From the NCBI GenBank assembly GCA_000336895.1, contig AOLX01000027.1:193573-257572 (forward strand): a DNA stretch of 64,000 bases, written 5' to 3'. Each line of letters starts with the position of its first letter. Within the stretch, counting starts at the first letter, position 1. Shown here one piece after another: positions 1 through 7,809 of the stretch. Origin of the DNA: Haloarcula argentinensis DSM 12282 (GTDB lineage: Archaea > Halobacteriota > Halobacteria > Halobacteriales > Haloarculaceae). The translations under genes and the position numbers were made by a program. The notes under the pieces are model-generated. The model had not been told where the DNA came from. It made no database searches and saw only the letters and a program-made list of their open reading frames with translations.

Positions 1-190
1 TCAGCTCCACCTCCGGCCAGCCGCGACGCCACGCTGGAAGTAAGCCAATACCATCGTTTTTGATATGTTGTTGCTTCTGTCGTGGAGGGAGCCGCCCCTG
101 TCCCACCAAGCCACCGATATCCCACGTAGTCGGTTCGGTTTACAATATGTCGCCCAGCAGACGGTATAATTGTTTCTATGTTTTCAGCCG

Positions 191-727
191 TCAGAACGGT
201 ATGCTCCCGTCGGACGATTCGTCTTTATCGTCCATCCGGAGTTCACCGGTTTTCCGGTACCGCGTTTCGAGTTGCTGGAGTTTGTCGTTGATACTCGTAC
301 TCTGGTGGTGGCCCGGGCTCACGCGGACACGAACGAGGTCGTACTCGTGGCGGTCCGACAGCCCGTTCCAGGCGCGGAACGCGCCAACAGTTAGGGTATC
401 GCTCTGGGGGCAGAACTCGGTCGTCGGCGTGAACTCGGCTCGCAACACGCTCCCGTCATCCGTTTCACGGCCGTAGCGAAAGCCCGCGTCCGGATGCCGG
501 TGGTCGAGGTTTAGCCGTGCAAGGTTGTATCCGAAAGTCATGTCGTACACGCCACGCTCGTCGAATAGGTCCATCGTGAGTCGGTGGAACGCGGCGTGGT
601 CGGTGCCGGTCAGTACTGCTGTCTCAGACAGGAACGGGCCGGGGTCCGGGTTGTGTTCGGGAACGAACGTCCCGTAGCTATCGAACCCGACGTCTGAGCC
701 GCCGCGGAGGCCGGAGAGAAGGCTCAT
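191..727 (-). CDS. MIP18/DUF59-like metal-sulfur cluster assembly protein
   Basis: 178 residues from the second Met; the upstream start at 748 would add a basic, unlikely leader. The C-terminal half has the MIP18/CIA2 pattern: an FTPT..FC motif with the cysteine near residue 106, then a hydrophobic helix, YDLVRVRV, PGHHQS and an NDKLQQLE helix. In that family the cysteine takes part in Fe-S cluster delivery. The gene is divergent from the DUF2249/cupin pair, and a CGAAC palindrome lies in the shared promoter, so a link to nitrogen-oxide respiration is likely. Family assignment rests on motif resemblance only; the first 80 residues match nothing I recognise. Confidence 0.6.
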   Translation of the reverse strand: MSLLSGLRGGSDVGFDSYGTFVPEHNPDPGPFLSETAVLTGTDHAAFHRLTMDLFDERGVYDMTFGYNLARLNLDHRHPDAGFRYGRETDDGSVLRAEFTPTTEFCPQSDTLTVGAFRAWNGLSDRHEYDLVRVRVSPGHHQSTSINDKLQQLETRYRKTGELRMDDKDESSDGSIPF

Positions 728-762
728 ACTGGAACGAACGGGCGGCATCCATCAGGACCTAC

Positions 763-780
763 TCCCGAACGTGTTCGGGA
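763..780. promoter_or_regulatory. Palindromic operator, CGAAC-type
   Basis: TCCCGAACGTGTTCGGGA has 8-bp arms around a 2-bp centre. It lies between the divergent genes starting at 727 and 808. The core CCGAA...TTCGG recurs at 2034-2047 in another divergent promoter. Similar inverted repeats are described at haloarchaeal denitrification promoters; the cognate regulator is inferred. Confidence 0.6.
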
Positions 781-807
781 GAATCCCCTCGACGATACCC
801 GACGAAC

Positions 808-1050
808 ATGCAGGTGATGCCAGCAACCACACTTGACCTGCGCGAGACGCCGCCGCCGGAGCGACACTCGAAGATACACGACTCCTTCGAGGCGCTGTCC
901 TCAGGGGAAACGCTTCGGATTATCAACGATCACGAGCCAAAGCCGCTGTTCTACGAGATGCAAGCCGAGGTTGAGGCGTTCGACGCGGCGAATTACCAGT
1001 GCGAACAGGATGGGCCACAGAAGTTCGTCGCCGACCTTCCGAAACAATGA
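808..1050 (+). CDS. DUF2249 domain protein
   Basis: 80 residues. The sequence LDLRETPPPERHSKIHDSFEALSSGETLRIINDHEP is typical of the DUF2249 (TusA-like) fold; that motif spans the first half and is followed by FYEMQAE. These small proteins cluster with denitrification and NO-handling genes in haloarchaea and may act as redox or sulfur-relay proteins; the biochemical role is not known. Its TGA overlaps the ATG of the downstream cupin gene, so the two are translationally coupled. A second family member is encoded at 1712-1996. Confidence 0.75.
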   Translation: MQVMPATTLDLRETPPPERHSKIHDSFEALSSGETLRIINDHEPKPLFYEMQAEVEAFDAANYQCEQDGPQKFVADLPKQ

Positions 1051-1361
1051 GCGAATCCACCGTCACAGAAACGGAGCAAGCAACGCTCGACGGCGACGGA
1101 GACGGTCGGACGAAGTTGTTCGACGGGGAGCCAAAGACCATCCGGTTGACGCTCGATGCGGGTGAGTCGATTCCGGCTCACAAGCATCCCGGCCGGGACA
1201 TCGTGTTCCTCCTCCGTTCGGGCGCTGTAGACCTGACGCTCGGCGACGAGACGGTGTCGCTCTCTCCCGGCGACGTCGTCCGGTTCGACGGTGATCAGGA
1301 CATTTCCCCCGCCGCAACGGCGGACAGCGAGGCACTGCTTGTTCTGGCGTTGTCGGAGTAG
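1047..1361 (+). CDS. Cupin domain protein
   Basis: 104 residues. The start is the ATG that overlaps the upstream TGA; a longer frame from 999 would only add a sequence that overlaps the DUF2249 gene. A single cupin barrel is visible: PAHKHPGRD supplies metal-ligand histidines, followed by a GAVDLTLGDE turn and LSPGDVVRF. Cupins of this kind bind a metal and act as sensors, dioxygenases or storage proteins; nothing in the sequence decides which. The gene probably belongs to the nitrogen-oxide regulon with the DUF2249 gene. Confidence 0.7.
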   Translation: MSESTVTETEQATLDGDGDGRTKLFDGEPKTIRLTLDAGESIPAHKHPGRDIVFLLRSGAVDLTLGDETVSLSPGDVVRFDGDQDISPAATADSEALLVLALSE

Positions 1362-1442
1362 GCTCATACTGGTGGCCGCACTTCGTGCAGAGATCCACCA
1401 CTAAGCGGGAGCAATATCCGTCACGGGATACAGCCGACAGTA

Positions 1443-1715
1443 TCACTCGAACAGGGAGATCGCCGTTTCGATCCGCTCGTCGTCCGCACTCTTCGCCGCG
1501 TCCTGTAGACTTGCTCGGGGGACAGCGAGCAATCGGTCGACGAGTCGTTCGCTCAGTTCTTCAACTGCCAGCCGCTGATCAGCCGTCAGTTCGCCATCCT
1601 GCTGTAGTTGTGACAGCGTCCGTTCGAGTTGCTCCCGCTGAACCTTCGCACCACGGCTGTCGATACGAGCAATTGCTTCTTCGACATCGACAGGCGGCTC
1701 CGTGTTCTGATTCAT
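1443..1715 (-). CDS. Small protein resembling the glutamyl-tRNA reductase dimerisation domain
   Basis: 90 residues, all helical. The stretch LSERLVDRLLAVPRASLQDAA closely resembles the C-terminal helical dimerisation domain of glutamyl-tRNA reductase (HemA). No catalytic or NADPH-binding part is present, so it cannot be a reductase by itself. The ATG overlaps the TGA of the upstream DUF2249 gene. A role in controlling heme synthesis, or simply an orphan interaction domain, is possible; both are inference. Confidence 0.6.
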   Translation of the reverse strand: MNQNTEPPVDVEEAIARIDSRGAKVQREQLERTLSQLQQDGELTADQRLAVEELSERLVDRLLAVPRASLQDAAKSADDERIETAISLFE

Positions 1716-1996
1716 CTGTGCCAGATGACCGTCACTGTCGCGTCCTCGGTCTCAACACTTTCGAAGTCGTAGCCTCTGTCTTCGAGTTTCGGGTAGAGGT
1801 GCTGTGGTGCACGGTCGTTGAACTGGACGAGGACGGTGTCGTCGTCCAAGTCCGCGAGCAACTCCAGCGTCCGCTTGAGCGGCTTTGGCGGCCCCAGCGA
1901 CTGCACGTCGAGGTGTTCCGTCGGCGCATCATCGGGTGCACCAGTTTCCGAAATCAGGGCCGCGGTTTGCGCTGTTGGCTGGTGGTTCGACGTCAT
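1712..1996 (-). CDS. DUF2249 domain protein (second copy)
   Basis: 94 residues starting at MTSNHQPT; the longer frame to 2125 runs across the divergent promoter and is rejected. LDVQSLGPPKPLKRTLELLADLDDDTVLVQFNDRAPQHLYPKLEDRGYDF is the DUF2249 pattern (core around residues 30-75). It is divergent from the membrane protein gene at 2086, with a CCGAACATATTCGG palindrome between them, and forms a two-gene operon with the HemA-like domain protein. Confidence 0.7.
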   Translation of the reverse strand: MTSNHQPTAQTAALISETGAPDDAPTEHLDVQSLGPPKPLKRTLELLADLDDDTVLVQFNDRAPQHLYPKLEDRGYDFESVETEDATVTVIWHR

Positions 1997-2033
1997 GTGT
2001 TCCCGTTCGGTTGTGAGCGGGCCGACCCTTTCC

Positions 2034-2047
2034 CCGAACATATTCGG
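2034..2047. promoter_or_regulatory. Palindromic operator, CGAAC-type (second site)
   Basis: CCGAACATATTCGG lies between the divergent starts at 1996 and 2086. Its arms match the 763-780 palindrome. Two divergent promoters sharing the motif within 1.3 kb support a common regulator of this cluster. Confidence 0.6.
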
Positions 2048-2085
2048 CCACATTGCCAGCAGGGACAGGGTCGTACCAGACAACA

Positions 2086-3399
2086 ATGAGCGGAATACCC
2101 GCCGACGTGGATGCAAACGCCGCACCGCCGATGACGGTTCCGCTGCGTCATTTCGTCGTCGCGCTGGCGTTTTTGGTCGCCGGTGTCACCGTCGGGATCG
2201 TCGAGGGGCGGGCCGGCCACCTCGCACAGGTCCACCTCCTGCTTGCAGGGTGGGTCTGTGTCACTATTATGGGTTCGTTGACACAGTTCGTCCCGGTCTG
2301 GTGTGGGATCGAACTCCATTCGCGCCGCCTCGCCGCTGCGCAGTTACCACTCGCCGCGGTCGGATTCGCGGGTCTGGCGGCCGGCTTCCTGACAGCAACT
2401 CCCGCATTGTTGCCAGTCGCCGGAGCCCTCGCGCTGCTCGGTGTCTGGACTCTTTGTTACAACATCGGTTGGACGCTACTCGCTGCGGAGCCCGACGTCA
2501 CGGCGATTCATTTCGGCTGGGCACTGGTGTTTTTCGCCCTCGTGACGGCCGCTGGAATAGTGCTGGCTCTGGACCATGCTGTCGGCGTCCTTCCGCTGCT
2601 GGGAATCGGCCGACAGGGACTCTTGCTTGCCCATGGAACACTCGCTGTGTTCGGCGCGGTCCTGACGACTGTCGCGGGCGCGCTGGCCCAGCTCGCCCCG
2701 ATGTTTACACAGGCCGACACCGGCAGTATCGACGCGGGGGTGCAGCGGGCTGAAACGGCTGTCTATCCGTTCGGCGTTCTTGGACTGGCCGGCGGTCGCC
2801 TGGTTGGGTCGCCCGTTCTGGCCCGATTCGGCGCGGTTCTCGTCGCTGCTGGTCTCGGCGTGGTCGCGGTGCTTCTGGCACGACAGCTCATCGGAGCGCG
2901 AGTCGAGTGGTCACCGATGCTGACCCGCTACAGCGTCGCGGCGCTGTCGCTGTTTCTCTGGGCAGGGCTGACGGTAGTCGCATGGTGGAACGACCCGCTG
3001 GCGTACGCTGGGCTGCTCGGTCAGCCGTCGACGGTGCTGCTCGTCGGCGGCATCGGCTTCGTCGTCCTCGGGACGCTGTATCACGTCGTCCCGTTCATCG
3101 TCTGGGTCCACCGGTACAGCGACCGCCTCGGTTTCGAGGACGTGCCGATGGTCGATGACCTGTACGACCACCGAATCGCAGCAATAGATGGCGTTGCACT
3201 AACTATCGCGTACGGCCTCCTCGTGAGTAATCAGTGGCTCGAGACACCGGACGGCACGGCGTTGGTCGCCGGAGGGCTCGCATTTCTCGGGACCGGCCTG
3301 TTCGCAGGCAACCTCGTTGCCGTCCTCGTCGAACACAGCCCGCAATCGCTGCCAACACTGCTGACCGGTCGTGAACACACGCCCGCTGAGGACTCGTAA
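2086..3399 (+). CDS. Polytopic membrane protein resembling heme-copper oxidase subunit I
   Basis: 437 residues from MSGIPADV, with about 12 hydrophobic segments. Histidines sit in or next to the membrane in patterns that recall heme-copper oxidase or NnrS-like proteins: GHLAQVHLLLAGW, LLAHGTLAVFG and TLYHVVPFIVWVHRYS. There is no clear full set of heme-copper ligands, so it is probably a divergent relative and not a working terminal oxidase. Its position behind a CGAAC palindrome, next to DUF2249 genes, suggests a role in NO or nitrite respiration, for instance in metal or heme handling. Confidence 0.55.
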   Translation: MSGIPADVDANAAPPMTVPLRHFVVALAFLVAGVTVGIVEGRAGHLAQVHLLLAGWVCVTIMGSLTQFVPVWCGIELHSRRLAAAQLPLAAVGFAGLAAGFLTATPALLPVAGALALLGVWTLCYNIGWTLLAAEPDVTAIHFGWALVFFALVTAAGIVLALDHAVGVLPLLGIGRQGLLLAHGTLAVFGAVLTTVAGALAQLAPMFTQADTGSIDAGVQRAETAVYPFGVLGLAGGRLVGSPVLARFGAVLVAAGLGVVAVLLARQLIGARVEWSPMLTRYSVAALSLFLWAGLTVVAWWNDPLAYAGLLGQPSTVLLVGGIGFVVLGTLYHVVPFIVWVHRYSDRLGFEDVPMVDDLYDHRIAAIDGVALTIAYGLLVSNQWLETPDGTALVAGGLAFLGTGLFAGNLVAVLVEHSPQSLPTLLTGREHTPAEDS

Positions 3400-3400
3400 C

Positions 3401-3697
3401 TCAGTTCGTCGTAGTCGGCTGGTCAGTGTACAGCGAGTATGTCAGAATAAAGAACCCAACAGCGGTGAACAGTTCCTCGACAGTGACGCTCTGTGCTACC
3501 GGCATGCCGACGAGCTGGTGGAGGCTGCCGCCGAGTATTGCGCCCAGTGTGACGAACCCGATACCGAGACAGAGCGCTCGCATCGCTGGTGCCCGAGTGC
3601 GACGGTATGCGCGGTAGGTCAACGTCGTCAGTATCACACCGCAAAACAGCGTGACTGTCTTCATCCCGATTAACAACACGGCGTTCGCTCCAAGCAT
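3401..3697 (-). CDS. Small three-helix membrane protein (DUF7521-like)
   Basis: 98 residues with three hydrophobic helices and a basic cytoplasmic turn TYRAYRRTRAP. It is a clear paralog of the next gene upstream on this strand: both have a K-T-hydrophobic first helix, Y-AY-RT after it, a GFGVVTLGA-like second helix and end in ILYSLY. The start at 3697 (ATG) is preferred over the GTG at 3712. It is last in a three-gene set headed by an HTH regulator. Function unknown; such pairs may form a membrane sensor. Confidence 0.6.
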   Translation of the reverse strand: MLGANAVLLIGMKTVTLFCGVILTTLTYRAYRRTRAPAMRALCLGIGFVTLGAILGGSLHQLVGMPVAQSVTVEELFTAVGFFILTYSLYTDQPTTTN

Positions 3698-3853
3698 GGC
3701 TCTGATTGACACGTCCGCATAAATATACCGTCCGTAGCGTTTCCAGTCGGTGAGAATCCTAGTGTCACGACGCGATACGGACCAATTGCCCGCTCCGACT
3801 GAAATCGAGGCGCAAGAGGCAACGAGATTGCTTCGCGGGTACGTCGGTGGTCA

Positions 3854-4153
3854 CTACCGAACGTACAGCGAGTACAGGATGATACCCAGGCCAATGGCCG
3901 TCAGCGAACTCGACGTGAAGACGCCCACCGGAAGCAGGTCTTGACCGAGATACCTGCCGACGGCGATATCGAGGACACCGCCGGCAAACGCACCGAGGGT
4001 CACCACCCCGAACCCGTACGTGAGCCACTTGTGCTGGGGGCTTTTCGTCCGGCTGTACGCCTGATACGAGTAGTACGTTATCAGTCCGCCGAGAATGAGG
4101 ATCAGTGTCTTCGAGACGACGATGCCGACCTGTGAACTTGGGATGTGTACCAT
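3854..4153 (-). CDS. Small three-helix membrane protein, paralog of the 3401-3697 gene
   Basis: 99 residues, three predicted membrane helices. TYYSYQAYSRTKSP matches the turn of the neighbouring paralog. It starts two bases after the stop of the HTH regulator, so the genes are almost certainly co-transcribed. No catalytic motif is seen. Confidence 0.6.
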   Translation of the reverse strand: MVHIPSSQVGIVVSKTLILILGGLITYYSYQAYSRTKSPQHKWLTYGFGVVTLGAFAGGVLDIAVGRYLGQDLLPVGVFTSSSLTAIGLGIILYSLYVR

Positions 4154-4155
4154 GG

Positions 4156-4533
4156 TTATGTCTCCTTTCGCACCTCAGACCAGAGGTTTTCGAGCCGTTG
4201 GTCCGGCGTCCGAGCACGATGTGAGATGTCGACGGTGAGCGACAGTTCCTCGTCGAGACTGATGACGACTTCCTCGAAGTCGATCGCGTACCGGCTGGCG
4301 TGTTGGCCGTCCGATCGGACCTCGACACCCTCGTACAGCAACGAGGACTCGGTCAGTAGTTCGAGCTTTCGGTAGGTCGTCGATAGCGGTACGCCGCTCC
4401 GGTCGGATATCTCGCTCGCCGTCAACGGTTCCTCCAGTACGCTGACAATGGCGCGACAGTCCTCGTCGTCGAGTGCGTCGAGGACCGCCTGTAACTCCGG
4501 CGTCTCCTCGTCAGCGAAGGGGTCCCGGACCAT
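4156..4533 (-). CDS. Winged-helix transcription regulator (ArsR/TrmB-like)
   Basis: 125 residues from MVRDPFADEE; the upstream extension to 4629 is basic and unlikely. ELQAVLDALDDEDCRAIVSVLEEPLTASEISDRSGVPLSTTYRKLELL is a winged HTH domain (residues about 12-62). The rest is rich in beta strands (YAIDFEEVVISLDEELSLTVDI) and probably senses or dimerises. This architecture, followed by small DUF7521-type membrane proteins, is common in haloarchaea. It might regulate the divergent copper-oxidase gene, but the palindrome there has not been tied to any protein. Confidence 0.75.
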   Translation of the reverse strand: MVRDPFADEETPELQAVLDALDDEDCRAIVSVLEEPLTASEISDRSGVPLSTTYRKLELLTESSLLYEGVEVRSDGQHASRYAIDFEEVVISLDEELSLTVDISHRARTPDQRLENLWSEVRKET

Positions 4534-4661
4534 CCTTGCCCGACACTGCCCGCCCAAGACGTTTAATGTAACCGACTTCGGAGCGCTTACCGCCCGACAC
4601 AGCCGATGTTTCCGCCACACAGCACGCAATATATGGGGGACTTATCTGTAACCGTGGCCTG

Positions 4662-4680
4662 GTTCCCAGTAACTGAGAAC
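4662..4680. promoter_or_regulatory. 19-bp palindromic operator upstream of the copper oxidase
   Basis: GTTCCCAGTAACTGAGAAC is a near-perfect inverted repeat. The same element occurs at 7436-7454 upstream of the radical-SAM pair. A further half-site CTGAGAAC lies at 4693-4700, exactly 20 bp after the right arm, before a TTTATA box at 4713-4718. Confidence 0.65.
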
Positions 4681-4744
4681 GCTTCTGCCGGTCTGAGAAC
4701 TGCCTTTGGGGGTTTATACTGTGGTGTCTTACCCCCAGTTGCTT

Positions 4745-5896
4745 ATGGAAGATCAGATCGGCGCACCCGGATCGGGCATCTCCCGTCGTGACTTCGTGAA
4801 AGCCTCCGGCCTCGGTGGCACGGTCGCGCTTGCGGGCTGTACCGCTCCGGGTGAGGTTCCAACCGAAGAGTCAGTCGACACCAGCACAACCCCAGCGGAA
4901 TCCGACAGCGACCTCCCGACCACGTCGCCGCCAGAGATCGTCAATGTCGACGAGCAGGGCGGCGAAGTGACGCTCTCCTCCGTCCCGGCCAAACACGAGG
5001 CCCATCCCGGCGGGTCGATGGGCGGCCCCGTCGAACTGCCCAAGGTCTGGGCGTTCAAAGCCGACGACGGCGAACCGAGCGTCCCGGGGCCGATTCTCCG
5101 GACGACAGAGGGCGAGGACATGGAGGTCACATTCGACAATACGGACGGTATGCGCCCGCACACGGTCCACTTCCACGCCGTCCAGAAGCAGTGGGAAGAC
5201 GACGGCGTCCCGACGACGACGGGCATCCGTATCGATCCCGGCCAGAAACACACCTACACGATCCCCGCGAACGTGACCGGTACCCACCTCTACCACTGCC
5301 ACTACCAGACCCATCGCCACATCGACATGGGGATGTACGGCATCTTCCGCGTCGATCCCAAGGGGTACGAACCGGCCGACAAGGAGTACTTCATGACGCT
5401 GAAGGAGTGGGATTCCCGGCTCAACCGCCAGATGGCTGGCATGGATGCTAGCTACGATCCGCGGAACCGCCGTCCCGATACCTTCACTGTCAACGGTAAG
5501 TCGGCACCCCGGACGCTGCACCCGGAGGACGGCTCGCCGATCATCGTCGAGCAGGGCGACACGGTGCGCATCCACATGTGTAACAACGGGTACATGGACC
5601 ACCCGATGCACATCCACAACCACCGCTTCCAGGTGACTCACAAGGACGGCGGGAAGATTCCGGAAGCCGCCCGCCACGATCAGGACATCACCAGCATCCC
5701 GCCCGCCGGACGGCACACGATCGAGTTCGAAGCCGACGCCGACCCCGGCATCTACCTCGCGCACTGTCACAAGGTCAGCCACGCGATGAACGGGACCGCG
5801 TACCCCGGTGGGATGATCACCGGTGTCGTCTACAAAGAGGCGATGGACACTGACATCTTCAAACAGTTGATGGATTACGCCGGCTACGAAGCGTAA
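4745..5896 (+). CDS. Two-domain multicopper oxidase, Tat-exported lipoprotein-like
   Basis: 383 residues. The N-terminus carries a twin-arginine motif (SRRDFVKASGLG) and then LAGC, a lipobox-like cysteine, so it is exported folded and perhaps lipid-anchored. Two cupredoxin domains follow. Domain 1 has HFH near residue 135 and HCHYQTHRHIDMGM; domain 2 has HPMHIHNH and HCHKVSHAMNGTAYPGGM. Both domains keep an HCH..H..M cluster that could bind type 1 copper, as in two-domain laccases. It is not a canonical NirK: the HCAP...W-H pattern of NirK is absent. A TTTATA box about 30 bp upstream suggests a leaderless transcript. Confidence 0.75.
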   Translation: MEDQIGAPGSGISRRDFVKASGLGGTVALAGCTAPGEVPTEESVDTSTTPAESDSDLPTTSPPEIVNVDEQGGEVTLSSVPAKHEAHPGGSMGGPVELPKVWAFKADDGEPSVPGPILRTTEGEDMEVTFDNTDGMRPHTVHFHAVQKQWEDDGVPTTTGIRIDPGQKHTYTIPANVTGTHLYHCHYQTHRHIDMGMYGIFRVDPKGYEPADKEYFMTLKEWDSRLNRQMAGMDASYDPRNRRPDTFTVNGKSAPRTLHPEDGSPIIVEQGDTVRIHMCNNGYMDHPMHIHNHRFQVTHKDGGKIPEAARHDQDITSIPPAGRHTIEFEADADPGIYLAHCHKVSHAMNGTAYPGGMITGVVYKEAMDTDIFKQLMDYAGYEA

Positions 5897-6167
5897 GACG
5901 GCATTTCGATAGGCTGCATGAGTTGACTGGTCTTTTTCCCAGTACATATCGAACGAATTGTCCCTTCTCGCCGTCTGCCGAACACATGTTCCATCGGACA
6001 ATAAATGAGATAGGGCTATACAGAACCAGTTGTCTTGGAAGTTGAGACTACAGCGGATTCGTAGATCTTTGATTCGCAGTGTCGGGCGGATTAGGACCCG
6101 TCAACTCGCGCCAATCTATGTTGGCAAGGTCGAAACTGCAATCATCAAAGCCTCATTCAAACGGTTT

Positions 6168-7148
6168 ATGAGAGTTATCGAGGTTCGTGAGTACGGAACC
6201 CCCACCGTACTTCAACTGGCAAACCACGAACAACCAGCTCCATCACACAACGAACTCCGTATCGAAGTCGAAGCCGCGGGGGTCAATTTCGCTGACGTGA
6301 TGCACCGTCGTGGCACGTATCCCAGCGGCCCTTCTCCCCCATATGTACCTGGGTTTGAGGTTGCTGGAATCGTTGATTCCACCGGATCTGCTGTTGACGC
6401 ATTCGACAGTGGCGAGAGAGTCGTTAGCTATGTTGCAAGCGGAACAGGCGGCTATGCCGAGTACGCACTCGCCAAACCTGTTCATACATTCCACGTTCCA
6501 GATTCGGTTTCGCTTCATGAGGCAGTGGCGGTTCCTATTCAATTCCTTACTGCACATAATTGCCTGTTTGCGTGGGGTGGTCTCAACGAGAATGACCAGG
6601 TCCTCATCCATGCAGCAGCTGGTGGTGTCGGTACCGCAGCCGTACAGCTTGCTCGGGAAGCCGGTGCAGACGTGTTCGGTACAGCAAGCACTGACGTGAA
6701 ACTCGACCGTATTGATGCTCTCGGCTGTGACCATTGCATCAACTACGAAGAAACACCGTTTGTCGAAGCGATTGATACCTTGACCGACAGAGAGGGCGTT
6801 GATCTCGTACTTGATGGCGTTGGCGGGGAAGTCCACCACAACAGTCTACGGGCACTCGCCCCGTTTGGGCGGTTGGTCGCCTTCGGTGTGGCGAGTGGTG
6901 AGGGAACGCAATTAAATTCCAGCGGGCTACTCACAAAGAATCTTCAAGTCTATGGCTATCACTACGGCAGTGCGCTCGCAGAAGCCCCTGACCGTGTCCT
7001 TGAGCCTGCTGATGGTATTTTGCAACAACTCGCCAACGGAACGCTTGAAGCTGTGCTCGATAACACCATCCCACTCGAAAAAGCCGCAATGGCCCACCAA
7101 CGACTGGAAAATCGGACCAGTATCGGGAAAATAGTGCTTACTCTTTGA
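6168..7148 (+). CDS. Zinc-independent quinone oxidoreductase (MDR family)
   Basis: 326 residues from MRVIEVREYG; 5' in-frame sequence is not protein-like. GroES-like domain in residues 1-120 (AAGVNFADVMHRRGTYP, PGFEVAGIV) and a Rossmann domain with AAGGVGTAAVQLA near residue 150. The structural-zinc cysteines of alcohol dehydrogenases are missing, which fits NADPH:quinone reductase. Codon third positions are noticeably more A/T-rich than in flanking genes, which hints at later acquisition or weak expression. It stands alone, with no apparent operon partner. Confidence 0.75.
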   Translation: MRVIEVREYGTPTVLQLANHEQPAPSHNELRIEVEAAGVNFADVMHRRGTYPSGPSPPYVPGFEVAGIVDSTGSAVDAFDSGERVVSYVASGTGGYAEYALAKPVHTFHVPDSVSLHEAVAVPIQFLTAHNCLFAWGGLNENDQVLIHAAAGGVGTAAVQLAREAGADVFGTASTDVKLDRIDALGCDHCINYEETPFVEAIDTLTDREGVDLVLDGVGGEVHHNSLRALAPFGRLVAFGVASGEGTQLNSSGLLTKNLQVYGYHYGSALAEAPDRVLEPADGILQQLANGTLEAVLDNTIPLEKAAMAHQRLENRTSIGKIVLTL

Positions 7149-7494
7149 ACGGAAATGTGTACACTTCCTGAACAGTAGATCCAGATTGATATCGTTTGAG
7201 TCCTCCTGACCTGCCCACACCATATGCATTGAGATGGCCAGTCTCAACGTCTGAATTGCCTGTTCATGCAGACATGTCTGGAACACTGACGGCCACATGT
7301 TCCGTCATACACGAATTCCGCATGAAATTGGCGTGATGACATCATTCCGGGTATCGGGCTGTGCTATCTGGCCCTCACAGTTCTCCGATGACGAGGCACG
7401 TCTTGCAACCGCGTGGGAGCGCCGGCAACTGAGTAGTTCCCAGTTGCTGAGAACACGCTAGTCCCGTTTTTCTTGGGGAGTCTAACAGGGGGAT
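7149..7494. other. Intergenic region with the rSAM promoter
   Basis: No credible gene is visible in either strand. The last 60 bp contain the 19-bp palindrome at 7436-7454 and the presumed promoter of the radical-SAM operon. Confidence 0.5.
7436..7454. promoter_or_regulatory. 19-bp palindromic operator upstream of the radical-SAM pair
   Basis: GTTCCCAGTTGCTGAGAAC differs from the copy at 4662-4680 at only two central positions. It lies about 40 bp before the ATG at 7495. The two operators are the strongest sign that the multicopper oxidase and radical-SAM genes share a regulator. Confidence 0.65.
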
Positions 7495-7809
7495 ATGGAA
7501 GAGTTCGACCACGAGGTAGACGCCCCGCGCGGCGCAACAAGTCGCGAGTGGGAGGTGTTCGTCCGCGAGGACACGGCGGACCCACTCACCCACGTCGGCA
7601 GTGTCAGTGCGCCGTCCGCCGACATCGCCAGAGAGCAGGCAGCGTCGCTGTTCGCGCGCACGGCCGTCACACTGTGGTTGTGTCCCGCCGACGAGACGCA
7701 CCGCTACCAGACGGATGCTGCGACACTCGGAACGGGGAAAACGGGGGACGACGCCACTATGAGCGTCGACGAGATGGAGTCTGAGACGCTCCGGGGAGAG
7801 AACCGATGA
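7495..7809 (+). CDS. rSAM-partnered small protein, Htur_1727-like
   Basis: 104 residues. The body (REWEVFVREDTADPLTHVGSVSAPSADIAREQAASLF) has a PaaB-like fold signature, and the C-terminal third is a polar tail. It matches what I recall of the haloarchaeal Htur_1727 family, defined by an adjacent radical-SAM gene. Here the ATG of the radical-SAM gene overlaps its TGA. Whether it is a modified peptide precursor or an accessory subunit is not known; the PaaB-like fold argues for a subunit. Confidence 0.65.
   Translation: MEEFDHEVDAPRGATSREWEVFVREDTADPLTHVGSVSAPSADIAREQAASLFARTAVTLWLCPADETHRYQTDAATLGTGKTGDDATMSVDEMESETLRGENR

Noticed and set aside
1..190. Short frame running off the left end of the window
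   Set aside because: Only a peptide of about 17 codons can be read before the edge and it has no support; nothing can be assigned to this stretch.
4871..6001. Open frame of 376 codons antisense to the copper oxidase
   Set aside because: Composition-driven shadow frame; the sense strand encodes a complete enzyme with signal peptide and copper ligands.
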